From: Afifellaceae bacterium
GTDB lineage: Bacteria > Pseudomonadota > Alphaproteobacteria > Rhizobiales > Afifellaceae
Assembly: GCA_028284625.1 (NCBI GenBank)
Contig: JANQRH010000009.1
Location: 248,001-312,000, forward strand
Direction of reading: 5' to 3'
Length of the DNA stretch: 64,000 nucleotides
The position numbers were made by a program, and so were the translations under genes. Below the pieces are notes generated by a model, which worked only from the letters and a program-made list of their open reading frames with translations, had not been told where the DNA came from and made no database searches. Shown in pieces: positions 40,082 through 52,370 of the stretch (the stretch's first letter is position 1; each line of letters begins with the position of its first letter).

Positions 40082-40527
40082 CGCGCAAGCAAAGACGGCT
40101 CACCATGGTTGCTGGCGCCGGCGTGGTTCTCACATTGGCGGCGGTTTTGGTGTTTGTGGCGCTCCGGGAACAGATCGTATTCTTTTATTCGCCGACGGAG
40201 CTGGCGGAGAAGCAATTGGAGCCCGGAACGCGGGTTCGGCTGGGCGGCCTGGTCGTGGACGGCTCCATCGAACGCGGCGACGACGGCGCGGTCAGTTTCG
40301 CCATCACCGATACGGCGAACGATGTCGTGGTCGCGTATCGCGGTATCCTGCCGGACCTCTTTCGCGAGGGGCAGGGAGTTGTGGCGGAAGGTCTCCTGAC
40401 GGAGGCGCTGCATCTTGAGGCGGAGAGCGTGCTTGCCAAGCACGATGAAAACTACATGCCCAAGGAGGTCGTGGATGCGCTCAAGGCGCAAGGCGTCTGG
40501 AAGGATGGTGTGGGGCTGAAACAATGA
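40078..40527 (+). CDS. ccmE: Cytochrome c maturation haem chaperone CcmE
   Basis: A 149-residue membrane-anchored periplasmic haem carrier. It has one N-terminal helix (residues about 10-29), an OB-fold with [15 protein letters not shown], and the covalent haem ligand His in [13 protein letters not shown], with the following Tyr. It overlaps ccmI and ccmF by 4 bases each. Confidence 0.95.
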   Translation: MTRKQRRLTMVAGAGVVLTLAAVLVFVALREQIVFFYSPTELAEKQLEPGTRVRLGGLVVDGSIERGDDGAVSFAITDTANDVVVAYRGILPDLFREGQGVVAEGLLTEALHLEAESVLAKHDENYMPKEVVDALKAQGVWKDGVGLKQ

Positions 40528-42521
40528 TCGGAACGTTTTCCATCGCCGAGCTTGGACATTATGCGCTGGTTCTGGCGCTCGTTTTGATGCTCGTCCAATC
40601 CACGGTGCCACTCCTCGGCCTTTATTGGCGCGACCAGCGTCTGGTGGCGGTTTCCGGTTCCACGCCGATCGCCGGGTTCATTCTTGTGGGGATCGCGTTT
40701 GCGGCACTGACGGCCGCTTATGTCGCGTCCGACTTTTCGGTCCGAAACGTGTGGGAGAACAGCCACTCGGCCAAGCCGATGCTCTACAAAGTCACAGGCG
40801 TGTGGGGGAACCACGAAGGCTCCATGCTTCTGTGGGTCCTGATCCTGGCCTTGTTCGGCGCGCTTGTGGCGGCTTTCGGCGCCAACCTCCCGAGCACGCT
40901 GCGTGCCCGCGTGATCGCGGTGCAGGGCTGGATCGGCACGGCGTTTCTGCTCTTCGTCCTCCTCACGTCCAATCCGTTTGAACGCATTCACCCGCCGCCG
41001 CTTGAGGGGCGCGACCTCAACCCCATCCTTCAAGATATCGGTCTCGCGATCCATCCGCCGCTTCTTTATGTCGGCTATGTTGGCTTCTCCATCGCCTTTG
41101 CCTTTGCGGTGGCGGCGCTGATGGAACGGCGGATCGACGCCGCTTGGGCGCGCTGGGTGCGGCCATGGACGCTGGCCGCCTGGGTGTTCCTCACCGGCGG
41201 TATCGCGATGGGGTCCTATTGGGCCTATTACGAGCTCGGCTGGGGCGGCTGGTGGTTCTGGGACCCGGTGGAGAATGCCTCCTTCATGCCGTGGCTTGCG
41301 GGCACGGCACTGTTGCATTCCGCCGTGGTCATGGAGAAGCGCGGCGCGCTGAAGGTCTGGACGATTCTCCTGGCCATCCTGACCTTCTCGCTTTCACTCC
41401 TCGGCACGTTCCTGGTGCGCTCCGGCGTGCTGACATCCGTCCATGCTTTCGCCACCGATCCGTCGCGCGGTGTGTTTATCCTTGCGATTCTTGTCGCCTT
41501 CATCGGTGGGGCGCTGGCGCTTTTTGCGTGGCGCGCACCGGACCTGAAACAGGGCGGGCTGTTCGCGCCGATCAGCCGCGAGGGCGCGCTGGTCTTCAAC
41601 AACCTTTTCCTGGTGACGGCGACGGCGACTGTGCTCATCGGCACGCTCTATCCGTTGGCGCTTGAGGCTGTGACCGGCCAGAAGATCTCGGTGGGCGCGC
41701 CGTTCTTCAATCTGACGTTCGGGCCGTTGATGGTTCCGCTTCTGATGGCGCTGCCCTTTGGGCCGCTGCTGGCCTGGAAGCGTGCCGACCTCTACGGCGC
41801 GACGCAGCGGCTCGGCGTTGCCATGATCGCGGCCTTGGTGGCGGCCGTGATTACCTATGTCGTCGCCGGCGGCAAAGGTGTGCTGGCGCCGCTCGCACTT
41901 GGCCTTGGCGTATGGCTGATCGCCGGCAGCCTAGTCGATCTGGCGGAGCGCATTCAGTTCCTGCGGGCGCCGGTGCGCACAAGTTGGGCGCGTTTCGTCG
42001 GTCTACCGCGCTCAGCACTTGGTACGGTGGTCGCCCATGCCGGCGTCGGCGCAATGGTCATCGGCATTGTCGGGACAAGCGTCTATCAGACGGAGGAGAT
42101 CGTCTCGCTCAATCCCGGCGAAAGCGTCGATGTCGCCGGCTATACGCTTCTCTTCCAAGGCATGTCGCCGGTGACCGGTCCTAATTACCGCGAGGACCGC
42201 GCGCAGTTCCTGGCGTCGCGCGGTGGGGCGGAGCCGTTTTCCATGACGCCGTCGAAGCGCTTCTACATGGCGCGCGAGATGGCAACGACGGAAGCGGCGA
42301 TCGAGACCATCGGTTTCTCGCAGCTCTACGTAAGCCTTGGAGACGAGATCGAGGGCGGCACGGTCGCAGTGCGCGCTTCCTACAAGCCGCTTGTGACGCT
42401 GATCTGGCTTGGCGCGCTTGTGACCTCGATCGGCGGGGCGTTGTCGCTCACCGACCGGCGGCTCAGGATCGGTGCGCCGAAGCCCGCCGCGGCACGCCAG
42501 CCTAAGGCGGCGTCAGCATGA
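40524..42521 (+). CDS. ccmF: Cytochrome c haem lyase subunit CcmF
   Basis: A 665-residue polytopic membrane protein. The tryptophan-rich WWD signature is [19 protein letters not shown] (residues about 232-250), preceded by [13 protein letters not shown]. Haem-coordinating histidines are expected in the flanking loops ([12 protein letters not shown] and [10 protein letters not shown]). It ligates haem to apocytochrome c with CcmH and CcmI. Confidence 0.96.
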   Translation: MIGTFSIAELGHYALVLALVLMLVQSTVPLLGLYWRDQRLVAVSGSTPIAGFILVGIAFAALTAAYVASDFSVRNVWENSHSAKPMLYKVTGVWGNHEGSMLLWVLILALFGALVAAFGANLPSTLRARVIAVQGWIGTAFLLFVLLTSNPFERIHPPPLEGRDLNPILQDIGLAIHPPLLYVGYVGFSIAFAFAVAALMERRIDAAWARWVRPWTLAAWVFLTGGIAMGSYWAYYELGWGGWWFWDPVENASFMPWLAGTALLHSAVVMEKRGALKVWTILLAILTFSLSLLGTFLVRSGVLTSVHAFATDPSRGVFILAILVAFIGGALALFAWRAPDLKQGGLFAPISREGALVFNNLFLVTATATVLIGTLYPLALEAVTGQKISVGAPFFNLTFGPLMVPLLMALPFGPLLAWKRADLYGATQRLGVAMIAALVAAVITYVVAGGKGVLAPLALGLGVWLIAGSLVDLAERIQFLRAPVRTSWARFVGLPRSALGTVVAHAGVGAMVIGIVGTSVYQTEEIVSLNPGESVDVAGYTLLFQGMSPVTGPNYREDRAQFLASRGGAEPFSMTPSKRFYMAREMATTEAAIETIGFSQLYVSLGDEIEGGTVAVRASYKPLVTLIWLGALVTSIGGALSLTDRRLRIGAPKPAAARQPKAASA

Positions 42522-42973
42522 TGGCGTGCTGGCGGCTCGTGTTGGTTCTGCTCAGCGTTGCGCTGGCGGCGCCGGCGCAGGCGGTGCAGCCGAGCGAGAT
42601 GCTGGACGATCCGGCGCTTGAGGAACGGGCGCGCGACATCTCCACCGGTTTGCGCTGTCTGGTCTGCCAGAACCAGTCGATCGACGATTCGAACGCGCCA
42701 CTGGCGCGCGACCTGCGTATCCTGGTGCGCGAACGGCTCAAAGCCGGCGACAGCAACGACGAGGTGCTCACCTATCTCGTGGATCGCTACGGCGATTTCG
42801 TGCTGCTGAGGCCGCGATTCGCCGCCTACACGCTGGTCCTTTGGCTGACGCCGGCGGTGCTTCTCGTGATCGGCGGCGTGGTGGCGATGCGGCGCTTCCG
42901 CAGCAGGCCGGTCGCGGCTCAAGCACTGTCGCGCGAGGAGGAGGAGAAACTCTCGCGGATTCTGGGGGAATAG
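42518..42973 (+). CDS. ccmH: Cytochrome c maturation thiol reductase CcmH
   Basis: A 151-residue protein with a signal peptide, the redox motif [18 protein letters not shown] (CxxC) and a C-terminal membrane helix ([19 protein letters not shown]). It reduces the haem-binding cysteines of apocytochrome c. It is the last gene of the operon, overlapping ccmF by 4 bases. Confidence 0.95.
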   Translation: MMACWRLVLVLLSVALAAPAQAVQPSEMLDDPALEERARDISTGLRCLVCQNQSIDDSNAPLARDLRILVRERLKAGDSNDEVLTYLVDRYGDFVLLRPRFAAYTLVLWLTPAVLLVIGGVVAMRRFRSRPVAAQALSREEEEKLSRILGE

Positions 42974-43114
42974 TGCCGAGCGCATCTCCTTTTTCCTTAC
43001 CGAAAATTAATGTGGCGGACAGGGCTTCGTAAGGCGCGAGTGCCTATCTCCTAGTTTGTGCAGATGTCGCCCCATCGCCCCCCTCTAGGGCGGCCTTCTT
43101 CGCACACCCCTCCA

Positions 43115-43143
43115 GTCCGCCCCGGCCCACCCCCGGGGCGGAC
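43115..43143. promoter_or_regulatory. Strong GC-rich hairpin in front of degP
   Basis: A perfect 11-bp stem (GTCCGCCCCGG and its complement) with a 7-base loop, ending 12 bases before the degP start and without a T-tract. In a degP leader it would affect ribosome access; as DNA it could instead end ccm transcription. Confidence 0.5.
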
Positions 43144-43155
43144 GCAGCTAGGATC

Positions 43156-44709
43156 ATGAGGAGCTTCGACGAACCTATGAGCGATGCATCGTATTCAGTC
43201 CCGCGAGCCCGGCGCCTGCGCAGCGCGCTGCTCGCCGGAATCTTCACGCTCGGCATTGCTGGTCTGGCCGGCACCGGCGCAATCATCACCAACAGCCCCG
43301 TCGCTCTTGCGGAGCCGGTGCGGGTTGAGGCTGACGGGCCGGCGGACTTCACCGCCGTTGTTGAGAAGGTGCTGCCCGCCGTGGTGAGCGTCCAGGTGCG
43401 GACGGAGATCGAAGCCGTCGTGGAACGCGGGTTCGATCGCTTTGGCGAGTTGCCCCCCGGCATCGATGAGTTCTTCCGTCGCTTCGGCATTCCGCGCGAC
43501 CATTTTGAGGACCGTGATGGCGATCGTGGTCCGCGAGCGCGCCCGCACTCGCCGCGACGTGGCCTGAGCCAGGGCTCCGGCTTCTTCGTCTCCGAGGACG
43601 GCTATCTGGTGACCAACTCGCATGTCGTGCGCGACGGCAGCGAATACACCGTCATTCTGGAAGACGGCCGCGAGCTGGATGCGGAAGTCATCGGCACGGA
43701 CGACCGCACCGACCTGGCGCTTCTCAAGGTCGATGGCGATGGTTTCGACTACCTCTCGTTCGCCGATAACGAGCCAAAGGTGGGCCAGTGGGTGCTCGCC
43801 GTCGGCAATCCGTTCGGCCTCGGCGGCTCGGTTTCCGCCGGCATCATCTCCGCCATGAAGCGCGATATCGGCTCGGGGCCATACGACCAATATCTGCAGA
43901 TCGACGCGCCGGTGAACCGCGGCAATTCCGGCGGGCCGACGCTCAACACGAATGGCGAGGTCGTCGGCGTGGCGACGGCCATCTTCTCGCCGTCGGGCGG
44001 CAATGTCGGCATCGCTTTTGCCATCCCCGCCAACCTCGCCTCCGACGTGATAGACGATCTGCGCGACGACGGCACGGTCACGCGCGGCTGGCTCGGCGTC
44101 CAGATTCAGCCGGTGACCGACGACATCGCGGAGAGCCTCGGCGTCAGGAGCACTGACGGCGCGATCGTTGCTGAAGCGCTCGATTCCGGTCCGGCCAAGG
44201 GTGCGGGCATCCGCGCGGGCGACATCATCATTGAGGTGAACGGCCGCTCGATCTCTGAGCCGAAGGAGCTGTCGGAGATGATCGCCGACCTGAACCCAGG
44301 CGAAGAGGTTACCGTCACTGTGCTTCGCGATGGCGACCGGCGCGACATCGACGTCAGGCTGGGCGATCTCAATGAGTTCGACGAGCTACAACAGGCCGAA
44401 ACGAGCGAGCCGGAGCCTGAGCAGCCGATGGAAGTCGGCTCGCTGGAGGACCTCGGCTTGACGCTTGAGGCCAACCCCGATGGCGAGGGCGTTGTTGTGT
44501 CGGCCGTTGAGGACGGCAGCCCGGCCGATGAGCGCGGCATCCGCGTTGGTAATGTGATCCTCGCCGTCGGCGCCCGCAATGTCAGCAACAGCGGCGATGT
44601 GGAAGACGGCATCACGGAGGCGCGCGAGAAGGGGCGTGATGCGGTGCTCCTGCGCGTGCAGGGCGATCGCGGCACGCGCTTCATCGGCGTTCCGTTCGAC
44701 CGCGGGTAA
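43156..44709 (+). CDS. degP: Periplasmic serine protease DegP/HtrA (Do family)
   Basis: A 517-residue protease-chaperone. It has an N-terminal signal or anchor (residues about 22-43). The trypsin-like catalytic triad is His156 (TNSHVV), Asp186 (DDRTDLALL) and Ser258 (RGNSGGP). Two PDZ domains follow, around residues 300-390 and 430-510. It degrades misfolded envelope proteins. The start could be ATG 43156 or 43177. It is followed by a strong terminator. Confidence 0.94.
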   Translation: MRSFDEPMSDASYSVPRARRLRSALLAGIFTLGIAGLAGTGAIITNSPVALAEPVRVEADGPADFTAVVEKVLPAVVSVQVRTEIEAVVERGFDRFGELPPGIDEFFRRFGIPRDHFEDRDGDRGPRARPHSPRRGLSQGSGFFVSEDGYLVTNSHVVRDGSEYTVILEDGRELDAEVIGTDDRTDLALLKVDGDGFDYLSFADNEPKVGQWVLAVGNPFGLGGSVSAGIISAMKRDIGSGPYDQYLQIDAPVNRGNSGGPTLNTNGEVVGVATAIFSPSGGNVGIAFAIPANLASDVIDDLRDDGTVTRGWLGVQIQPVTDDIAESLGVRSTDGAIVAEALDSGPAKGAGIRAGDIIIEVNGRSISEPKELSEMIADLNPGEEVTVTVLRDGDRRDIDVRLGDLNEFDELQQAETSEPEPEQPMEVGSLEDLGLTLEANPDGEGVVVSAVEDGSPADERGIRVGNVILAVGARNVSNSGDVEDGITEAREKGRDAVLLRVQGDRGTRFIGVPFDRG

Positions 44710-44770
44710 AGCGTTATTGGATAACCGGGCCGGACGATTTACGCCCCCCATGTTCGTCCGGTTCTCGGTT

Positions 44771-44801
44771 GGCGGGCCGCTTCGGCGGCCCGCCATTTTC
44801 T
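44771..44801 (+). terminator. Rho-independent terminator of degP
   Basis: GGCGGGCCGC-TTCG-GCGGCCCGCC (44771-44794), a perfect 10-bp stem with a UUCG tetraloop, followed by ATTTTCTT. Confidence 0.88.
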
Positions 44802-44867
44802 TGCCCGTCGGTGTCTCCGCTCCTAAACGACCTGGAACTCACACGGCGCAACGGCTATCTCGTGGTC

Positions 44868-45545
44868 ATGCGTATCCTCGTCATTGAAGACGACAAAGAA
44901 ACGGCGAGCTATCTGATCAAGGCGCTGGGGGAGGCCGGCCACGTCGCCGATCAGGCGAATGACGGGCAGGCCGGCTACGACATGGCCATGGCCGAAGATT
45001 ACGATGTGCTGGTCGTTGACCGCATGCTGCCCAAGCGCGACGGCCTTTCGCTTATCGCCGAACTGCGCGCCGCCGAAAAGCAGGTTCCCGTGCTTATCCT
45101 CTCCGCGCTCGGCCAGGTCGATGACCGTGTGACGGGTCTGCGCGCCGGTGGCGACGACTACCTTGCCAAGCCCTACGCCTTCTCAGAGCTTCTGGCGCGC
45201 GTTGAGGTGCTTGGCCGCCGCTCCACGCCGAAGGAAGCGGAGACCGTCTACAGCGTCGCCGACCTGGAGCTTGATCGCCTGTCGCGCAAGGTCCGCCGCG
45301 CGGGCACGCCGATCGCGCTGCAGCCGCGCGAGTTCCGCCTGCTCGAATACATGATGAAGAATGCCGGCACGGTGGTCACGCGCACCATGCTTTTGGAGAA
45401 AGTCTGGGACTACCACTTCGACCCGCAAACCAATGTCATCGACGTGCATATGTCGCGGCTGAGGGCGAAGATCGACAAGGGGTTCGAGCGGCCGCTCCTG
45501 CACACCGTGCGGGGTTCCGGCTACGTGCTTCGCGACGATGGCTAA
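44868..45545 (+). CDS. OmpR-type response regulator
   Basis: A 225-residue regulator from ATG 44868. The receiver has the acceptor Asp in LVVDRMLPKRDG and the KPY lysine in DDYLAKPYAFSEL. The winged helix has FDPQTNVIDVHMSRLRAKID. It overlaps the following kinase gene by 8 bases. The place between degP and glnE with its kinase is, to my knowledge, conserved in related genomes, and an envelope-stress role is suggested by the degP neighbour only. Confidence 0.92.
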   Translation: MRILVIEDDKETASYLIKALGEAGHVADQANDGQAGYDMAMAEDYDVLVVDRMLPKRDGLSLIAELRAAEKQVPVLILSALGQVDDRVTGLRAGGDDYLAKPYAFSELLARVEVLGRRSTPKEAETVYSVADLELDRLSRKVRRAGTPIALQPREFRLLEYMMKNAGTVVTRTMLLEKVWDYHFDPQTNVIDVHMSRLRAKIDKGFERPLLHTVRGSGYVLRDDG

Positions 45546-46950
45546 AAGCGGCTTCTCGCGACTGCTGCGCACGACGGGGTTCCGCCTCACGGCCATCTTC
45601 CTTGCGGTGTTCGCGATCTTTGCCGCTTTTCTCATCAGCTATATCGCGCGCAACACGACGGAGATTCTGCAGAACGACATCCGCAGGGCCGTGGATGCGG
45701 AACTCGCCGCCATGGCGCTGCAATATGAGCGCGGCGGTCCGACCTGGTTGGCGCGCGTTGTGGAACTGCGGAGCCGTCAGCCGGGCGCGAGCCTTTATCT
45801 GGTCATCGGCCCGGACGGGAGCAAGATCGCTGGCAACGTGGAGACCGTGCCCGACGAGGTGCTGGCGAGCTCCGGCACGGACGCGGAGATCGTGCCGTAT
45901 GTGTGGCTCGATGAGGAGGGGTCGCGGCGGCGCTATTCAGCGCTGGTGCGCGTGGTCGATCTGCCTGACCGCATGCGCATTCTTGTCGGCCGCGACATCA
46001 GCGAGAGCGAGCAGCTCGTTCGCGTCGTTCGCCGCTCATTGATCCTGACGGTCGCGCTGATGGTGGCGCTCGGCCTTGTGGCCTGGCTGTTCGTATCGCG
46101 GCGCGTGCTGAAGCGCATCGACTCTATCGCTGAATCCAGCCGCCGCTTCGCCGCCGGCGATCTGGCCGGGCGGCTGGAGGTGACGGGCACGGGCGACGAG
46201 TTCGATCGGCTGGCCGAAAGCCTCAACACCATGCTTAACCGCATCGAGCGGCTGATGCTGGGGCTGAAGCAGGTCTCCGACAACATCGCGCATGATTTGA
46301 AGACGCCGCTGACGCGACTGCGGAGCCGCGCGGAGCGCGTGCTGGCGGAAGGCAAGTCGGAGCCAGAATATCGCGGTGCGCTTTCTGCGACCATCGACGA
46401 AGCCGATCAGCTGATCCGCACATTCAATGCACTGCTGACGATCGCGCGCGTGGAGGCCGGCTCCTCGGACGCGGCGTTTTCGCTCTTCGACGCGGCGGCG
46501 GTCGCCCGTGACGTCTACGAGCTTTACGAGCCGCTTGCCGAGGAGGCGGGCGTGGCGCTGCGTCTCGACAGCGACGGTCCGGTCATGGTGCGGGCCAATC
46601 GCGAGCTGATCAGCCAGGCGCTTGCGAACCTCGTCGACAACGCCGTTAAATATGCCAGCGAAGGCGCGGCGCGTCCGCAGGCGGTGATCCGTGTGTGCCG
46701 CGAGGGAGGGCGGGTGACGCTCAATGTCTCCGACAACGGCGTGGGCATTGCCGAGGCGGATCGCACGCGTGCCACGGAGCGTTTCGTGCGTCTTGAAGAG
46801 AGCCGCTCCAAACCGGGCGCGGGGCTTGGCCTGAGCCTGGTTTCCGCCGTGGCCAAGCTGCATGGCGGCGAGCTGATCCTTGGCGACAATCGCCCGGGCC
46901 TGGCGGCTGCGCTCAACGTGCCGGAGGCCGCGGCGGGCCATGCCGTCTGA
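45538..46950 (+). CDS. Sensor histidine kinase
   Basis: A 470-residue kinase: two transmembrane helices (residues about 16-37 and 165-187), a periplasmic domain, HAMP (VLKRIDSIAESSRRFAAGDL), H box NIAHDLKTPLTRL, N box NLVDNAVKYAS, and G boxes DNGVGI and GAGLGLSLV. It is the partner of the preceding regulator. Its last 11 bases overlap glnE, linking nitrogen control to the same transcript. Confidence 0.92.
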   Translation: MAKSGFSRLLRTTGFRLTAIFLAVFAIFAAFLISYIARNTTEILQNDIRRAVDAELAAMALQYERGGPTWLARVVELRSRQPGASLYLVIGPDGSKIAGNVETVPDEVLASSGTDAEIVPYVWLDEEGSRRRYSALVRVVDLPDRMRILVGRDISESEQLVRVVRRSLILTVALMVALGLVAWLFVSRRVLKRIDSIAESSRRFAAGDLAGRLEVTGTGDEFDRLAESLNTMLNRIERLMLGLKQVSDNIAHDLKTPLTRLRSRAERVLAEGKSEPEYRGALSATIDEADQLIRTFNALLTIARVEAGSSDAAFSLFDAAAVARDVYELYEPLAEEAGVALRLDSDGPVMVRANRELISQALANLVDNAVKYASEGAARPQAVIRVCREGGRVTLNVSDNGVGIAEADRTRATERFVRLEESRSKPGAGLGLSLVSAVAKLHGGELILGDNRPGLAAALNVPEAAAGHAV

Positions 46951-49888
46951 GCCGCTACGCCGCACAATCACGGCCCTGCCGGCCTCACCGCACAGCGCCG
47001 ACGCGCTGGAGACGCTCCGCGAAGCGGCCGCCCGCCAAGATGCGCAGGCGACACTCGATGACTTGACCCAAGACGGCGACGTCGCAGCGTTCCTTGGCAG
47101 CGCGCTCGGCGACTGCCCGTTTCTGCTCGATCTTGCGGCCAAGGACATTCTCCGCCTGGCGGCAATCCTGGATGCCGCACCGCAGGAGCGGGTGGCGCAA
47201 ACTGCCGATGCCATCGCCAGTGCCGACTGGCCGTCGCGGAACGATGCGATGGCGGCGCTGCGGCTGGCGCGGCAGGACGTGGCGCTGACGATCGGGCTTG
47301 CCGACCTCGCCGGCGCGCTTGCCATGGATGAGGCCACCGCGCTTCTGACGCGCTTTGCCGATGCTGCGCTCAGCGCGGCGTTGCGCTATGCGCTGGCTGA
47401 GCAGGCGCGGGCCGGCAAGTGGGTCGGCGGCGCGGAGCCGCGCGGGCTCTTCATCCTCGGCATGGGCAAATACGGCTCCGGCGAGCTCAACTATTCCAGC
47501 GATATCGATCTCATCGCGCTGTTCGATCCCGAAGCGGGAGGCTTGGCAGAAGGCGTCGAGCCGTCGGAGTTCTGGGTGCGCATCGTGCGTCTTATCGTGA
47601 CGTTGCTGCAGGAGCGCACCGGCGACGGTTATGTGCTTCGTGTTGACCTCCGCCTGCGACCGGACCCCGGCTCGACGCGCGTGGCGATTTCAACGCCCGC
47701 CGCGCTTCTCTACTACGAAGGCACGGGTCAGAACTGGGAGCGCGCGGCGCTGATCAAGGCGCGCGTGGCGGCCGGCGATGCGGATGTTGGCGGAGCTTTC
47801 CTCGGCGAGCTTGTGCCGTTCGTCTGGCGCAAGCATCTCGACTTTGCGGCGATCGCGGACGTCCACTCCATCAAGCGCCAGGTGCAGTCGCATCGCGGAC
47901 ACGAGACGGTCGGCGTGCTGGGCCACGACATCAAGCGTGGGCGCGGCGGCATCCGCGAGATTGAGTTTTTTGTGCAGACGCAGCAGCTCATCGCCGGCGG
48001 ACGCGACACGACTCTGCGCGGGACGCGCACGCGTGACATGCTGGCCATGCTTGAAGAGCGCGGCTGGATCGACGAGGCCATCCGAACGGAGCTCGATGAG
48101 GCGTATGTGTTCCTGCGGATGGTCGAGCATCGCCTGCAGATGCTGAACGATGAGCAGACGCACGTTATGCCGAGCGACCGCGACGGGTTGGCGCGCATCG
48201 GACGGCTGATGGGAGAGCCGGATGTCGACCAGTTCGAGGCGCGGCTGCGCTATGTGCTGGAAACGGTGGCGAAGCGCTACTCGCGGCTCTTTGAAAGCAC
48301 CAGCGAGCTCACCGCCGAGACGGGGAGCCTTGTCTTCACTGGCGGGGAGGATGATCCCGAAACGCTGAAGACGCTTCGCTCGCTCGGCTTCGACGCACCG
48401 GAGACGGTGACGGAGATCGTGCGCGGCTGGCACTTCGGACGCTCGCCGGCAATGCGCTCCGCCGCGGCGCGTGAGGGCCTGACGGAAATCACGCCGGCGT
48501 TTCTACAGGCGCTGTCGCGCGCCGGCAATCCGGATGCGGGCGTGCGCGCCTTTGACAGTCTGCTCCGCGCGCTGCCCGCCGGTGCACAGTTCTTTGCGCT
48601 GCTGCGGAACAATCCCGGGCTCCTCAATCTGCTCGCCACGATCCTCAGCGCTGCGCCGCGGCTGGCGGAGATTTTCGGGCGGCGTCCGCATGTGGTGGAT
48701 GCGTTGCTCGAGCCTGCCGCGGTCGGGGAGGCGGCCGGGCGCGAGCAATTGCAGACAGGATTGACCGCCAGCCTGGCGGAGGCGCGGAGTTACGAAGACG
48801 TGCTTGACCGGGCGCGGCTCTTTGTGGCGGAGCGGCGCTTCCTCATTTCGGTCGGGCTCCTTAACGGCACGCTGTCGCCGAGTGATGCGGGCGTGGCGTT
48901 CTCCGATCTAGCGGAAGCCGTATTGCGTGCGCTCTTTGAGACAACGCAGGAGGAGTTTGCCCGTCAGCATGGGCACGTGGCGGGCGGCCGCGCGGCGATC
49001 GTCGCGCTTGGCCGGCTCGGCAGCCGCGAGATGACGGCCGGCTCCGATCTCGACGTCATCGTGATCTACGATCACGCACCCGACGCGTCGTCCTCCAACG
49101 GCGACCGGCCGCTGGCGCCGTCGCAATATTACATCCGCCTGACGCAGCGGCTGGTGACCGCACTTTCCGCACCGACGGCGGAGGGCGTGGCCTACGAGGT
49201 CGATCTCAGGCTGCGCCCGTCGGGGCGGTCGGGCCCGCTTGCCACCCACATCGAGGCGTTTGAGCGCTATCAGCTCGACGAGGCGTGGGCGTGGGAGCAC
49301 ATGGCGATGGCGCGCGGGCGGGCCGTGGCCGGCGACGCCGATCTGATGAGCGGCGTGGAGAACGTACTCGATGCCGTTGTGGCTAAAGCAGGCGCGCGGG
49401 AGACGCTCGCCGCCGATGTTGCCGCCATGCGCGCCCGCATTGAACGCGAAAAGCCGGCTTCCGGCGTGTTCGACGTCAAGCTCTCACCCGGCGGGCTGAT
49501 GGATTGCGAGTTCGCGGCGCAGGTCCTGGTGCTTTCCGGGCTCGGCCGCGTTGCCGGCGAGACCATGCTGCAAACCCTGGCGCGCGCTGAAGCCGAGGGG
49601 CGGCTTTCGCCGGAGGACGCGGAGCGGCTGCTGCTTTCTGCAGCTCTACAGACGGCGCTTCTGCAGCTTGAGCGCGTTGCCGGCGCCGAGGCTTTCGTTC
49701 CCGACAAGGCGCCGGAAGCGCTTAAGCAGCTCATCGTGTCGCTCGCCAACAACGCATTGCGCAACTCCGGCGTTGGCGACGAGCGCGGCGGCGTTGAGAC
49801 GTTCGATGCGCTGGCGGCGCAGCTTCAGCGTGTTCAGGCGCGCACGCGCGTGGCGCTGGAGCATGTGTTGGAGGCGAAGGTGGAATAG
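46940..49888 (+). CDS. glnE: Bifunctional glutamine synthetase adenylyltransferase/deadenylase
   Basis: About 982 residues from ATG 46940; the upstream frame is the shadow of the kinase gene. It has two nucleotidyltransferase domains: the deadenylating one with GMGKYGSGELNYSSDIDLI near residue 140, and the adenylating one with LGRLGSREMTAGSDLDVIVIYD near residue 700. It modifies glutamine synthetase in answer to PII signals. It converges on the PAS kinase, with 13 bases between the stops. Confidence 0.96.
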   Translation: MPSEPLRRTITALPASPHSADALETLREAAARQDAQATLDDLTQDGDVAAFLGSALGDCPFLLDLAAKDILRLAAILDAAPQERVAQTADAIASADWPSRNDAMAALRLARQDVALTIGLADLAGALAMDEATALLTRFADAALSAALRYALAEQARAGKWVGGAEPRGLFILGMGKYGSGELNYSSDIDLIALFDPEAGGLAEGVEPSEFWVRIVRLIVTLLQERTGDGYVLRVDLRLRPDPGSTRVAISTPAALLYYEGTGQNWERAALIKARVAAGDADVGGAFLGELVPFVWRKHLDFAAIADVHSIKRQVQSHRGHETVGVLGHDIKRGRGGIREIEFFVQTQQLIAGGRDTTLRGTRTRDMLAMLEERGWIDEAIRTELDEAYVFLRMVEHRLQMLNDEQTHVMPSDRDGLARIGRLMGEPDVDQFEARLRYVLETVAKRYSRLFESTSELTAETGSLVFTGGEDDPETLKTLRSLGFDAPETVTEIVRGWHFGRSPAMRSAAAREGLTEITPAFLQALSRAGNPDAGVRAFDSLLRALPAGAQFFALLRNNPGLLNLLATILSAAPRLAEIFGRRPHVVDALLEPAAVGEAAGREQLQTGLTASLAEARSYEDVLDRARLFVAERRFLISVGLLNGTLSPSDAGVAFSDLAEAVLRALFETTQEEFARQHGHVAGGRAAIVALGRLGSREMTAGSDLDVIVIYDHAPDASSSNGDRPLAPSQYYIRLTQRLVTALSAPTAEGVAYEVDLRLRPSGRSGPLATHIEAFERYQLDEAWAWEHMAMARGRAVAGDADLMSGVENVLDAVVAKAGARETLAADVAAMRARIEREKPASGVFDVKLSPGGLMDCEFAAQVLVLSGLGRVAGETMLQTLARAEAEGRLSPEDAERLLLSAALQTALLQLERVAGAEAFVPDKAPEALKQLIVSLANNALRNSGVGDERGGVETFDALAAQLQRVQARTRVALEHVLEAKVE

Positions 49889-49901
49889 CTTCCGACCTGC
49901 C

Positions 49902-52250
<2,349 letters not shown>

Positions 52251-52370
52251 CCATGGCCTCCTGTCCGCTTCGGGGCGCCGCCCCCCGAATCATTTGCATT
52301 TGAATCAAGCGGAATCCGCTTGTCCACAGGCTTTGGCGGATTTCGTCATTTTGCCGCTTGTTGTGGCGGG

